This document shows positions 6,072 through 12,759 of a stretch of DNA of 16,871 nt, one piece after another. The position numbers and the translations under genes are program-made. The notes beneath the pieces are model-generated. The model saw only the letters and a list, made by a program, of their open reading frames with translations, was not told where the DNA came from and made no database searches. This DNA comes from an uncultured Oscillospiraceae bacterium (lineage in GTDB: Bacteria; Bacillota; Clostridia; Oscillospirales; Oscillospiraceae): assembly GCA_948766235.1 (NCBI GenBank), contig CAQCFX010000036.1, positions 1-16,871 of the forward strand, read 5' to 3'. Every line of letters starts with the position of its first letter. Within the stretch, counting starts at the first letter, position 1.

Positions 6072-6791
6072 ATGCTGTTTCAAAATATCCTCCACGTCTT
6101 TACAGACCGGCCCGAGCTGTGTGTGCGCTCTTACACGCGGGAGTTCCAGCGGGAAGAAAAGCAACAGGCTTTCCTAAAAGAAGGGTGGGCCGCGTGGGGG
6201 ATGGATTCCGCGTCCTTCGAACAGGCCCACGGGCAGCAGCGGCCTCCCGAATGGGTGATTGAATACAGCCATGCCGTATCGCGGATTGGTGACTACCGCT
6301 GGTACGCCATGGACTATGAGGCAGCGGAGATGTCCAAGCGTCGAAAGGCCCCGGTGCTGGTGGCGGAGTATGGACAAAATACTGCCGAGGACGAACGGAT
6401 ACAGATGGAACGCCGCCGGGAGTTCCCCGGTTTGGAGCAGTTCCCTGAAATGTACACCCCCCGGGACCGGGAACTGCTCACCCTGACCTGGGGGGCGGAC
6501 GGAAAATGTATCTGCCAAATCGAGCTGGAGAAAGAGGGCGGGGCCCTCAAGGAGCCGAAAATCGCGGGCGTAGATACCTTGATGGACCGGCTGGGCGGGA
6601 TGCTCCCCCGGCCGGACTTCTGGGACGGGCTGCCGGAGCGGCCCTTTCCAAACATTGCGGAGGAGCTGAGCCGGGCGCTGGGCATTTTCGTGTGCGGACC
6701 GGGGCTGGACCGATTCGTGGAGCAGCGCTGTGAACTCCGGCGGGAGATGCGGCTGGGGAAATTCTACCGCTTCCGCGGGGAACAGAGTTAA
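6072..6791 (+). CDS. Hypothetical protein heading the sdpI-dtd-mutL operon
   Basis: I do not recognise this 239-residue protein. It looks soluble: no signal peptide or membrane segment, rich in Glu, Arg and aromatic residues, with sparse cysteines. Segments include an N-terminal LFQNILHVFTDRPE stretch, a Tyr/Trp-rich part (IGDYRWYAMDYEAAEMSKRR), a beta-like LLTLTWGADGKCICQIELE stretch in the middle and a C-terminal charged helix. The start is the ATG at 6072, five bases after a GGGAGGGGA ribosome site; an in-frame GTG directly before it is possible. The earlier ATG at 6021 lies in the promoter's -35 box and is rejected. It is first in a tight operon and lies 15 bases from the SdpI-like gene, so a link to that membrane protein is possible but unproven. 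Confidence 0.75.
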   Translation: MLFQNILHVFTDRPELCVRSYTREFQREEKQQAFLKEGWAAWGMDSASFEQAHGQQRPPEWVIEYSHAVSRIGDYRWYAMDYEAAEMSKRRKAPVLVAEYGQNTAEDERIQMERRREFPGLEQFPEMYTPRDRELLTLTWGADGKCICQIELEKEGGALKEPKIAGVDTLMDRLGGMLPRPDFWDGLPERPFPNIAEELSRALGIFVCGPGLDRFVEQRCELRREMRLGKFYRFRGEQS

Positions 6792-6806
6792 ACGGGAGGG
6801 AACACG

Positions 6807-7193
6807 ATGAAATTGGCCATGTGGGTGTTTATGCTGGTGTGCAATCTGATTGTTCCCGCTGTCATGTTCTTCTTTGGGCGGCGATTTCTCAAAAACCCGC
6901 CCATGGAGAGAAACAGCCTGTACGGCTACCGCACCACCCGCTCCATGCGCAATCAGGAGACCTGGGACTTTGCCCAGCGGCGCATGGGGGAGGTGTGGCA
7001 GAAGGTGGGGGTGGTTTTGCTCCCCCTGGCGGTGCTGGGCCAGGCGCTGACCCTTTTGGCTCCCACCGCGGAATCCATGTGCCTGTGGAGCCTTGTGCCG
7101 ACGGCGCTGGAGGGCGTGGCGCTGGCCGCAACCATATTCCCGGTGGAGCGGGCGCTGAAGCGGAACTTTGACGAAAACGGAAACAGACAATAA
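6807..7193 (+). CDS. SdpI family membrane protein
   Basis: This 128-residue protein matches the SdpI/YhfL-type family: an N-terminal membrane span at about 2-23, then the hallmark loop LYGYRTTRSMRNQETWDFAQRR at about 38-59, and two further hydrophobic spans near 66-85 and 91-113. Bacillus SdpI gives immunity to the SdpC toxin and senses it, but most family members with this single domain have no known substrate. No SdpC-like toxin gene is visible nearby. The start is preceded by GGGAGGGAA. Spacing to neighbours is 15 and 12 bases, indicating co-transcription with the unknown protein and dtd. Confidence 0.85.
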   Translation: MKLAMWVFMLVCNLIVPAVMFFFGRRFLKNPPMERNSLYGYRTTRSMRNQETWDFAQRRMGEVWQKVGVVLLPLAVLGQALTLLAPTAESMCLWSLVPTALEGVALAATIFPVERALKRNFDENGNRQ

Positions 7194-7205
7194 GGAGGAC
7201 TTGCC

Positions 7206-7640
7206 ATGAAAGCGGTGGTGACGCGGGTGAAAAACGCCCGGGTAGAGATAGACAACAGGGTAAACGGGGCCATCGAACGGGGCTTTCTGGTGCTGCTGGG
7301 GGTGGGCCCCGACGACACCGAAGCCACCGCCGATAAAATGGCGGACAAGGTGTGCGGCCTGCGCATTTTCGACGACGAAAACGGCAAGATGAATTTAAAC
7401 CTGGCCGCAGTGGGGGGTTCCCTGCTGGTGGTGAGCCAGTTCACCCTGTACGCCGACACCTCCTCCCGCCGCCCCGGCTTCTCCCACGCCGCCAAACCGG
7501 AGCTGGCCGTCCCCCTGTATGAGCGGTTTATGGCCGCCTGCCGGGAGAAGGGCTTCACGGTGGAGCACGGAGAATTCGCCGCCGAGATGCAGGTGTTCTC
7601 CCAAAACGATGGGCCCATCACAATATTACTCGAGGTATAA
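7206..7640 (+). CDS. dtd: D-aminoacyl-tRNA deacylase
   Basis: This 144-residue enzyme hydrolyses D-amino acids (and glycine mischarged on tRNA-Ala) from tRNA, protecting translation. Family motifs are present: MKAVVTRVKNARVEI at the N-terminus, SQFTLYAD (77-84) containing the SQxT catalytic motif, RRPGFSHAA (88-96), and NDGPITI (134-140), the cross-subunit GP motif. Length is standard. An AAGGAGG ribosome site precedes the ATG. In many Firmicutes dtd follows relA; here it lies between an SdpI-like gene and mutL, with only one base between its stop and the mutL start, so the two are probably translationally coupled. Confidence 0.96.
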   Translation: MKAVVTRVKNARVEIDNRVNGAIERGFLVLLGVGPDDTEATADKMADKVCGLRIFDDENGKMNLNLAAVGGSLLVVSQFTLYADTSSRRPGFSHAAKPELAVPLYERFMAACREKGFTVEHGEFAAEMQVFSQNDGPITILLEV

Positions 7641-7641
7641 C

Positions 7642-9123
7642 ATGGCCATTATTAAACAGTTAGACCCCCACGTGGCGGATTTGATTGCCGCCGGCGAGGT
7701 GGTGGAGCGCCCCGCCAGCGTGGTGAAGGAGCTGATGGAAAACGCCATCGACGCCGGGGCGGGGGCCGTCACCGTGGAGATTGCCCGCGGGGGGATGTCC
7801 CTCATCCGGGTGACGGATGACGGCTGCGGCATCCCCGCCGGCCAGGCCGCCATCGCCTTTCTCCGCCACGCCACGTCGAAAATCGCCACCCAGCAGGACC
7901 TGGAGGCCATCGGCACCCTGGGCTTCCGGGGAGAGGCGCTGGCGGCCATCTCCGCCGTGTCCCGCATGGAGCTGCTCACCCGCACCCAGGACGAGGCCCT
8001 GGGCGCCGCCCTCACCGTGGAGGCGGGGGTGGTCACCGGGCAGGAGGAGGCCGGCTGCCCTAAGGGGACGGTCATGACCGTACGGGAGCTGTTTTTCAAC
8101 ACCCCCGCCCGGCTGAAGTTTATGAAAAAAGACGCCGCCGAAGGGGCGGCGGTATTCGCGGTGGTCCAGCGCCTGGCCCTGTCCCACCCGGAGCTGAGCG
8201 TGAAGTTCATCCGGGACGGGAAGCAGGAGCTGCTCACCCCCGGCGACGGACAGCTTAAAAGCGCCGTCTACGCCGTTATGGGCCGGGACATCGCCCTGGG
8301 CTTTCTCTGCGTGAAGGGCAGCGGCGAGGAGATGAGCGCGGAGGGCTTCGCCTCCCTGCCCGCCTGCTGCCGGGGCAGCCGGAGCTATCAGCACTTTTTC
8401 GTCAACGGCCGGTACGTCAAAAGCCGGATTATGACGGCGGCGGTGGAGGAGGCCTATAAAAATCAAAAGATGGTGGGCAAATTCCCCGGCTGCGTCATCC
8501 ACCTCACCGTGCGCCCCAGCCAGGTGGACGTGAACGTCCACCCCACCAAAACCGAGGTGAAGTTCCAGCGGGAGCAGGCCGTGTTTTCCACCGTGTACTA
8601 CGCGGTGCTCTCCGCCCTGAACGGGGACCACACCCGCCCCCAGGCGGTGCTGCCGGGGGTAAAGGCCGAGGACACCGTGACATCCCGGCAGACCGCGCTG
8701 CCCCTCCACGACGGCGGAAGGGGGCCGGCGGGGACCCAGTTCATGCCCGCCGCCCGGTTCCAGCCCCTCTCCGGGGCTGCCCAGGGGAGCAGGCCGGCGC
8801 CGGCCAAGCCGCCCGAGGCGGCGGCCCCCACTGTCCCCCCGCAGAAAAAGTCCCCCTTCCAGTGGGTGGAGCCCCTGCCGGAGCGGCAGCCCAAGTCCCC
8901 GGGACAGGAGGCAAAGCCCCGTCCGGCGGCGGAAGCGCCCGCCCGTGCCCCCCCCCGCCGGGACCAGCGCCCCGCTCCAAGAGGCCGAGCCTGTCCCCCC
9001 GCCCCCGCTGGAGCCCGCCTCCGAGGAGGAGCCCTGGGTGGTCCGGGGAGAGCTGTTTCGCACCTATGTGCTGGTGGAGCAAGGGGAGAAGGTGCTGCTC
9101 ATCGACAAGCACGCCGCCCATGA
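7642..9123 (+). CDS. mutL: DNA mismatch repair protein MutL, N-terminal reading frame (gene split by frameshift)
   Basis: This frame encodes the ATPase half of MutL, which couples MutS mismatch recognition to downstream repair. GHKL motifs are intact: KELMENAIDAGA (29-40), DDGCGI (59-64), LRHATSKI (74-81) and GFRGEAL (94-100), followed by the FFNTPARLKFMKKD segment and the VNVHPTKTEVKF stretch closing the transducer domain. A Pro/Ala-rich linker begins near residue 350. At a run of nine C (8948-8956) the reading frame leaves the family: after about residue 438 the predicted protein is 55 residues of Arg/Gly/Ala-rich nonsense before a stop at 9123. With one C fewer the gene would read through to 9592 as a normal 649-residue MutL. 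The ATG at 7642 matches the family start and sits one base after the dtd stop. As written the protein lacks its dimerisation domain. Confidence 0.9.
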   Translation: MAIIKQLDPHVADLIAAGEVVERPASVVKELMENAIDAGAGAVTVEIARGGMSLIRVTDDGCGIPAGQAAIAFLRHATSKIATQQDLEAIGTLGFRGEALAAISAVSRMELLTRTQDEALGAALTVEAGVVTGQEEAGCPKGTVMTVRELFFNTPARLKFMKKDAAEGAAVFAVVQRLALSHPELSVKFIRDGKQELLTPGDGQLKSAVYAVMGRDIALGFLCVKGSGEEMSAEGFASLPACCRGSRSYQHFFVNGRYVKSRIMTAAVEEAYKNQKMVGKFPGCVIHLTVRPSQVDVNVHPTKTEVKFQREQAVFSTVYYAVLSALNGDHTRPQAVLPGVKAEDTVTSRQTALPLHDGGRGPAGTQFMPAARFQPLSGAAQGSRPAPAKPPEAAAPTVPPQKKSPFQWVEPLPERQPKSPGQEAKPRPAAEAPARAPPRRDQRPAPRGRACPPAPAGARLRGGALGGPGRAVSHLCAGGARGEGAAHRQARRP

Positions 9124-9592
9124 GCGCTCCAACTTCGACCGGCTCAAGGCGGCGGACTACCAGCCCATGGTGCAGGAGCTTTTGACCCCCGTCACCCTCT
9201 CCCCATCCCCGGAGGAGCTGGAGCTCCTGCTGGGCCAAAGGGAGCTGCTGGCCCGGTTCGGGTTCGAGGTGGAGGAGTTTGGCTCCACGGCGCTGGCGGT
9301 GCGCTCCGCGCCGGACTACTTAGACGCCGGAGAGATTGAAAACGCCCTGCTGGAGCTGGCCCGGCGGCTGCGGCTGACGGGCACCGCCGACCCCGCCGCC
9401 GCCCGGGACGAGCTGCTGCACACCATGGCCTGCAAGGCAGCCATCAAGGGCGGCTGGCGCAGCGGGGCCGAGGAGCTGGAGGAGGTGGCCCGGCTGGTGA
9501 TGAGCGGGGCGGTGAAGTACTGCCCCCACGGCCGCCCGGTGGCCATCGAGCTGACGAAAAAACAGCTGGAAAAGCAGTTCCGGCGGGCGTGA
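8945..9592 (+). CDS. mutL: MutL C-terminal dimerisation/endonuclease domain, second reading frame
   Basis: This is the rest of mutL in a frame one base ahead. It encodes the linker end and the C-terminal dimerisation domain, including LLIDKHAAHERSNFD (the DQHAx2Ex4E endonuclease motif with Q to K and final E to D), ACKAAIKGG, and CPHGRPVAIEL near the end, all typical of MutL proteins that nick DNA in bacteria lacking MutH. The open frame begins at a GTG at 8945, but no ribosome site supports separate translation, so it is probably one gene with the preceding frame. It ends 12 bases before the next gene in the same operon. Intact motifs on both sides of the break suggest a recent change or a sequencing indel rather than old decay. 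Confidence 0.88.
   Translation: MPPPAGTSAPLQEAEPVPPPPLEPASEEEPWVVRGELFRTYVLVEQGEKVLLIDKHAAHERSNFDRLKAADYQPMVQELLTPVTLSPSPEELELLLGQRELLARFGFEVEEFGSTALAVRSAPDYLDAGEIENALLELARRLRLTGTADPAAARDELLHTMACKAAIKGGWRSGAEELEEVARLVMSGAVKYCPHGRPVAIELTKKQLEKQFRRA
8948..8956 (+). repeat. C9 homopolymer at the mutL frame break
   Basis: Nine consecutive C residues lie in the Pro/Ala linker of mutL, between 8947 G and 8957 G. Eight C would join the N-terminal and C-terminal MutL frames exactly. Such a tract can change length by replication slippage and is also a common place for sequencing errors. Confidence 0.8.
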
Positions 9593-9604
9593 CGGGAGGC
9601 AGCA

Positions 9605-9853
9605 ATGGACGATTTTCAGCGGTTCCACCGAAAGGCCCTCCTCTGGATGCTGGGCGCTGCGCTCCTCGTCCTGTCGGGCTGCTGGGCCGCGGCAGCGGCG
9701 GGACAGCCGTGGGCCGTGCTCCTTCTGCTGATTGGCTGGGGCGTGGGGACGCGGATTGTCTACCACCGCCAGCTCCGGCGGTTCCAGCGCAGGCAGTACG
9801 AGGAGCGGTATGGGAAATGGAAGAAATATGAGAGCGGGGACGACCGGATATAA
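9605..9853 (+). CDS. Small two-span membrane protein
   Basis: This 82-residue protein has two hydrophobic stretches, about 12-32 and 35-51, flanked by basic residues. The C-terminal tail is very basic and aromatic (YHRQLRRFQRRQYEERYGKWKKYE), probably cytoplasmic. No named family is recognised. A GGGAGG ribosome site precedes the ATG. It lies 12 bases after mutL and 15 bases before the kinase gene, so it belongs to the same operon. An overlapping open frame at 9589-9831 starts in the mutL stop region and lacks this membrane pattern, so it was not chosen. Confidence 0.75.
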   Translation: MDDFQRFHRKALLWMLGAALLVLSGCWAAAAAGQPWAVLLLLIGWGVGTRIVYHRQLRRFQRRQYEERYGKWKKYESGDDRI

Positions 9854-9868
9854 AAGGAGGGCCAATCT

Positions 9869-10789
9869 ATGGCATACAGGCTGAGCGACATCAACGCCGC
9901 TGTCCGGCGGGACCCGGTGGGGTTCATGGAGGAGTGCGACCGGGGCTATCAGGATAAGATTTCCCGCGCCGCCGGCCAAATCTGCGCCAACCTGAAAAAA
10001 AGCCCAGTGGTGCTGCTGTCCGGCCCCTCCGGCTCGGGCAAGACCACCACGGCGGAAAAGCTCAGCGCAGAGCTGGAGCGCCGGGGCGTGCGCACCCATC
10101 CGGTGTCTATGGACGACTATTTCCTTCAGTCCGACCCCTCCCGCCTGCCCCGCACCCCCGACGGGGCCATTGACTACGAGTCCCCGGAGGTAATGGACCT
10201 GAAGCTGCTGGACGAGCACTTTGAAAAGCTCACCCGTGGGGAGTGGATTCTGGTGCCCAAGTTTGAGTTCGCCCGGCAGATGCGCAACGACAGCCGGGGC
10301 ACGCCGCTGAAGCTGGGCAGGGACGAGGTGGCCATTTTCGAGGGCATCCACGCCCTGAACACCCAGCTCACCAGCCGCCACCCGGACGCCGCCCGGCTGT
10401 ATATCTCCGCCCGCAGCGACATTGTGGACGACGCGGGCGCGGTGGTGTTCAAACGCACCTGGCTGCGCCTCACCCGGCGGGCGGTGCGGGACTACAATTT
10501 CCGGGGCACCGACGTGAGCGGCACGCTGAATATGTGGGCCAACGTGCGCCGGGGAGAAAAGCTGTATATCTCCCCCTACCGGGACACCGCCCATATCAAG
10601 TTTGACACCGCCCTGGCCTACGAGGCGTCGGTGATGGCCAGCTACGCCAGGCCTCTGATGGCGGCGGTGCCCGAGGAAAACCAGCGCCGGGGCGAGCTGC
10701 TGGAGCTGGTCCGCGCCCTGGACCTCCTCGAACCCATCGACCCCGCCCTGGTGCCGCCCGAGTCCCTGCTGCACGAGTTTATCGGATGA
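9869..10789 (+). CDS. Uridine kinase-like P-loop nucleoside kinase
   Basis: This 306-residue cytoplasmic protein belongs to the uridine kinase/phosphoribulokinase group. It has a Walker A motif GPSGSGKTT at 52-60, the SMDDYF segment at 80-85 that matches the substrate-binding SxDDFY of uridine kinases, and VAIFEGIHALN near 153-163. The family pairs these with the RLTRRAVRDYNFRG segment near 204-217. In many Clostridia the homologous kinase carries an extra N-terminal TGS/threonyl-tRNA-synthetase-like domain; this one has only about 45 residues before the P-loop. The likely reaction is ATP-dependent phosphorylation of a nucleoside, but the exact substrate cannot be read from sequence. An AAAGGAGGG ribosome site precedes the ATG. 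It is the last gene of the operon, directly followed by a strong terminator. Confidence 0.85.
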   Translation: MAYRLSDINAAVRRDPVGFMEECDRGYQDKISRAAGQICANLKKSPVVLLSGPSGSGKTTTAEKLSAELERRGVRTHPVSMDDYFLQSDPSRLPRTPDGAIDYESPEVMDLKLLDEHFEKLTRGEWILVPKFEFARQMRNDSRGTPLKLGRDEVAIFEGIHALNTQLTSRHPDAARLYISARSDIVDDAGAVVFKRTWLRLTRRAVRDYNFRGTDVSGTLNMWANVRRGEKLYISPYRDTAHIKFDTALAYEASVMASYARPLMAAVPEENQRRGELLELVRALDLLEPIDPALVPPESLLHEFIG

Positions 10790-10794
10790 GAAAG

Positions 10795-10826
10795 GCCCCT
10801 CCCCCGCTTGGGGGAGGGGCTTTTTT
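10795..10826 (+). terminator. Intrinsic terminator ending the mutL-kinase operon
   Basis: GCCCCTCCCCC (10795-10805) pairs perfectly with GGGGGAGGGGC (10810-10820) around GCTT, followed by six T (10821-10826). It starts six bases after the kinase stop and its tail overlaps the stop codon of the convergent SLH-GH25 gene. Confidence 0.93.
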
Positions 10827-12312
10827 ACATGGGATACAGCGGGGGCCAGGTCTGCTCCGGCGCGGGCTCGCTCTCTAAAGGCTGGGACTCAGAGGGGACC
10901 GGCCCGGAATCCTCCGGCGCCGGGTCCGCGGCGGGCACGGCGTTGGGGTAGGGCGCCGCCCCCTCCGGGTAGGGCACAAAGCACAGGTTCATGTCCACGC
11001 TGGAATTGATTCCGGCCACCTGGCCCTTGGAGGAATACTGCCACATCTGGAAGGCATAGCGGCAGCTGGGCACCTGGCCGTAATCGGTGTACTCCGCGTA
11101 CCAGAAGGGATACCGGGTGAGCTTGCTCAAATCCATCTTCACATAGCCGCAGTATTTGTTGAAGTAAATCATGGGCTGATAGCCCGCCTCCTCCACCCGC
11201 TGGCAGAAGGCGGCGATGCATTCGGTAATCACCTTGGCGTCCACGCCGTAGGCCCGGGACTCCTTGCCGCCCAGGAACTCCCAGTCGCACACCACCGGGT
11301 AGGTGACGTACTGCCGGTAGGGCTCCAGCTTGGACAGCAGCAGGTCGGCCTCCTCCAGCGCCTCCTCCACGGTGATGGCGTTGGAGAAGAAGTAGGCCCC
11401 CACGTCCAGCCCCGCGTCGATGGCCCCCTGCATATTGCGCTCAAAGTAGGAGTCCTCCGCCACCGCGCCGCTGCCGTTCTTGCCGTAGAAGCGGTTGCCC
11501 GCCCGGACGATGGCAAAGTCAATGCCGTCCTCCGCCACCGCCGCCCAGTCAATCTCTCCCTTGTGGCCGGACACGTCGATGCCGTGGACGTAGTAACCGC
11601 CGGTCCAGCTCAGCCGGCCCCGCTCGTCCTGCTGGAACTGCTCGGGGGTGAAGGGGGAGGCGGCCACGCTGTCCAGCTCGTCCAGCCAGTAGTTGCCATA
11701 CAGGAACATTCCGGGAATCTGGGTGAAGTCCGCTTCCATCATCCGGCAGATGATGGCGGACATCTGCTCCCGGGAGATGGGCTGCTCCGGGCGGAAGGTC
11801 CGGGTGCCGTCGTCCTCAATAAAGCCGTCCATAATCCCCTTTTCAAACAGCTCCACCACATAGCCGTCGTCACAGTCGGTATAGGGGCTTTCCCCGGAAA
11901 TATCGGTGAGCCCCAGCCCCCGGGCCGCCATGCGGGCCACGTGCAGCCGGGTGGGCACCTCGTCCAGGGTGCTCTCATTGTAGTCATAAACCAGGCGGTT
12001 GTCCAAGGCGAGCTGGATGTACGGATAGGCCCAGTGCTGCTCGGGGTCCCGCTCCGGCTCCTCGCAGTCCATGGCCAGCAGCATGAGCTTGAAGGACTCG
12101 CCCCAGGTGACGCTGCCCGTGGGGCGGAAGGTGCCGTCGGGATAGCCGTTCACCACCCCCTGCTCGTAGAGGCTGGCCACGTATTCATAGGACCAGTGGT
12201 CCTCTTGTAAATCGGCGAAGGGGGAGCCCCGGTCCGGGGCGGCCTGGGCGGCGGGGCTGACGGTGACCGCCAGCAGAACGGCCAGCGCAAGCACTGCGAT
12301 GCGTTTTTTCAT
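10825..12312 (-). CDS. Secreted SLH-domain GH25 lysozyme-like protein
   Basis: This 495-residue exported protein probably hydrolyses peptidoglycan while held to the cell wall. Residues 1-25 are a signal peptide (MKKR, Leu/Ala/Val core, cleavage after AQA). Three S-layer-homology repeats follow at about 31-80, 90-135 and 143-193, recognisable by FADL..HWSYEYVASLYEQG and GTFRP-type segments. The glycoside hydrolase family 25 domain runs from about 244 to 450: GIDVSGHKGEIDW with D246, AYFFSNA, and the acidic pair in VVCDWEF (D343, E345), with a late QMWQYSSKG segment. The last 35 residues are Pro/Glu/Ser-rich and disordered. The ATG at 12312 has an AAGGAG ribosome site and its own promoter. Placing the SLH repeats before the enzyme domain implies N-terminal anchoring. 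It is divergent from the XRE-DUF3169 unit. Confidence 0.95.
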   Translation of the reverse strand: MKKRIAVLALAVLLAVTVSPAAQAAPDRGSPFADLQEDHWSYEYVASLYEQGVVNGYPDGTFRPTGSVTWGESFKLMLLAMDCEEPERDPEQHWAYPYIQLALDNRLVYDYNESTLDEVPTRLHVARMAARGLGLTDISGESPYTDCDDGYVVELFEKGIMDGFIEDDGTRTFRPEQPISREQMSAIICRMMEADFTQIPGMFLYGNYWLDELDSVAASPFTPEQFQQDERGRLSWTGGYYVHGIDVSGHKGEIDWAAVAEDGIDFAIVRAGNRFYGKNGSGAVAEDSYFERNMQGAIDAGLDVGAYFFSNAITVEEALEEADLLLSKLEPYRQYVTYPVVCDWEFLGGKESRAYGVDAKVITECIAAFCQRVEEAGYQPMIYFNKYCGYVKMDLSKLTRYPFWYAEYTDYGQVPSCRYAFQMWQYSSKGQVAGINSSVDMNLCFVPYPEGAAPYPNAVPAADPAPEDSGPVPSESQPLESEPAPEQTWPPLYPM

Positions 12313-12353
12313 GTGGTCTCCTTTTCCGGTGGGGTGGATAGTTTATTGTATTC

Positions 12354-12382
12354 ATTCTACATAATTCGACGCTCACTGACAA
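12354..12382 (-). promoter_or_regulatory. Promoter of the SLH-GH25 gene
   Basis: On the minus strand, TTGTCA (12382-12377) and TAGAAT (12359-12354) are 17 bp apart, each one mismatch from consensus. The -35 region reads GGCTTGTCAG on the minus strand, the same ten bases as in the middle operator copy of the divergent XRE gene. Confidence 0.7.
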
Positions 12383-12428
12383 GCCCCCGGAATAAATTTT
12401 ACATTTTTGAAATTTTTGCGAAACACTC

Positions 12429-12457
12429 TTGACAGCCCTGACCGAATGTGCTATTCT
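12429..12457 (+). promoter_or_regulatory. Promoter of the XRE-DUF3169 unit
   Basis: TTGACA (12429-12434) and TATTCT (12452-12457) are separated by 17 bp. The expected transcription start falls at or just before the first of three tandem operators. Confidence 0.75.
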
Positions 12458-12463
12458 ACGTTT

Positions 12464-12521
12464 GACAAGTAAAGTTGTCAAAACGACAAGTTGGCTTGTC
12501 AGAACGACAAAGAAAACTGTC
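12464..12521. promoter_or_regulatory. Three tandem 16-bp palindromic operators, 21-bp period
   Basis: Three 16-mers start at 12464, 12485 and 12506: GACAAGTAAAGTTGTC, GACAAGTTGGCTTGTC and GACAAAGAAAACTGTC. Each is a dyad of GACA(A)/(T)TGTC. The spacing is exactly 21 bp, two helical turns, so dimers would line up on one DNA face. They lie between the -10 box and the ribosome site of the XRE gene, which makes that regulator the obvious binder (inference). Confidence 0.82.
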
Positions 12522-12543
12522 AGAAAGGAGGCGGGGCGGCACC

Positions 12544-12759
12544 GTGTTGAAAAACCGTTTGAAGGAGCGCCGGGCAGCCCTGGGGGTGAACCAGCAGGAG
12601 CTGGGGCGCATGGCCGGGGTGTCCCGGCAGACCATCAGCCTCATAGAGCGGGGGGACTACTCCCCATCGGTGACGCTGGCCCTCACCCTGGCGAAAATCT
12701 GCGGGGTGACGGTGGAGGATATCTTCATTTTGGAGGAGGAGAACGATGAAAAACAATAA
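12544..12759 (+). CDS. Small XRE-family transcriptional regulator
   Basis: This regulator of about 71 residues is almost entirely one helix-turn-helix domain: KNRLKERRAALGVNQQELGRMAG, the recognition helix in VSRQTISLIERG, then PSVTLALTLAKICGVTVEDIF. It matches the short XRE regulators that usually sit before a membrane protein gene in Firmicutes. It has no ATG at the right place; I chose the GTG at 12544, with the TTG at 12547 as the alternative, because the family starts with Lys-Asn-Arg-Leu-Lys. The AAGGAGG site at 12525-12531 is about 12 bases upstream, slightly far. The longer frame from 12475 would run through the operators and is rejected. Its end overlaps the DUF3169 gene by 14 bases, implying coupled translation. 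Autorepression through the three upstream palindromes is likely. Confidence 0.9.
   Translation: MLKNRLKERRAALGVNQQELGRMAGVSRQTISLIERGDYSPSVTLALTLAKICGVTVEDIFILEEENDEKQ

Noticed and set aside
8945..8960. Programmed ribosomal frameshift in mutL
   Set aside because: The needed change is +1; no slippery heptamer with stop, stimulatory element or known precedent in mutL was seen. Tract-length variation or sequencing error is simpler.
7660..9063. Long minus-strand frame opposite mutL
   Set aside because: It is a GC-skew shadow of the mutL frame, with His/Gly/Ala-rich composition and no start signal.
12464..12521. Tandem repeats considered as a CRISPR array
   Set aside because: Repeats are palindromic 16-mers with 5-bp gaps and no variable spacers; the position between promoter and regulator gene fits operators.
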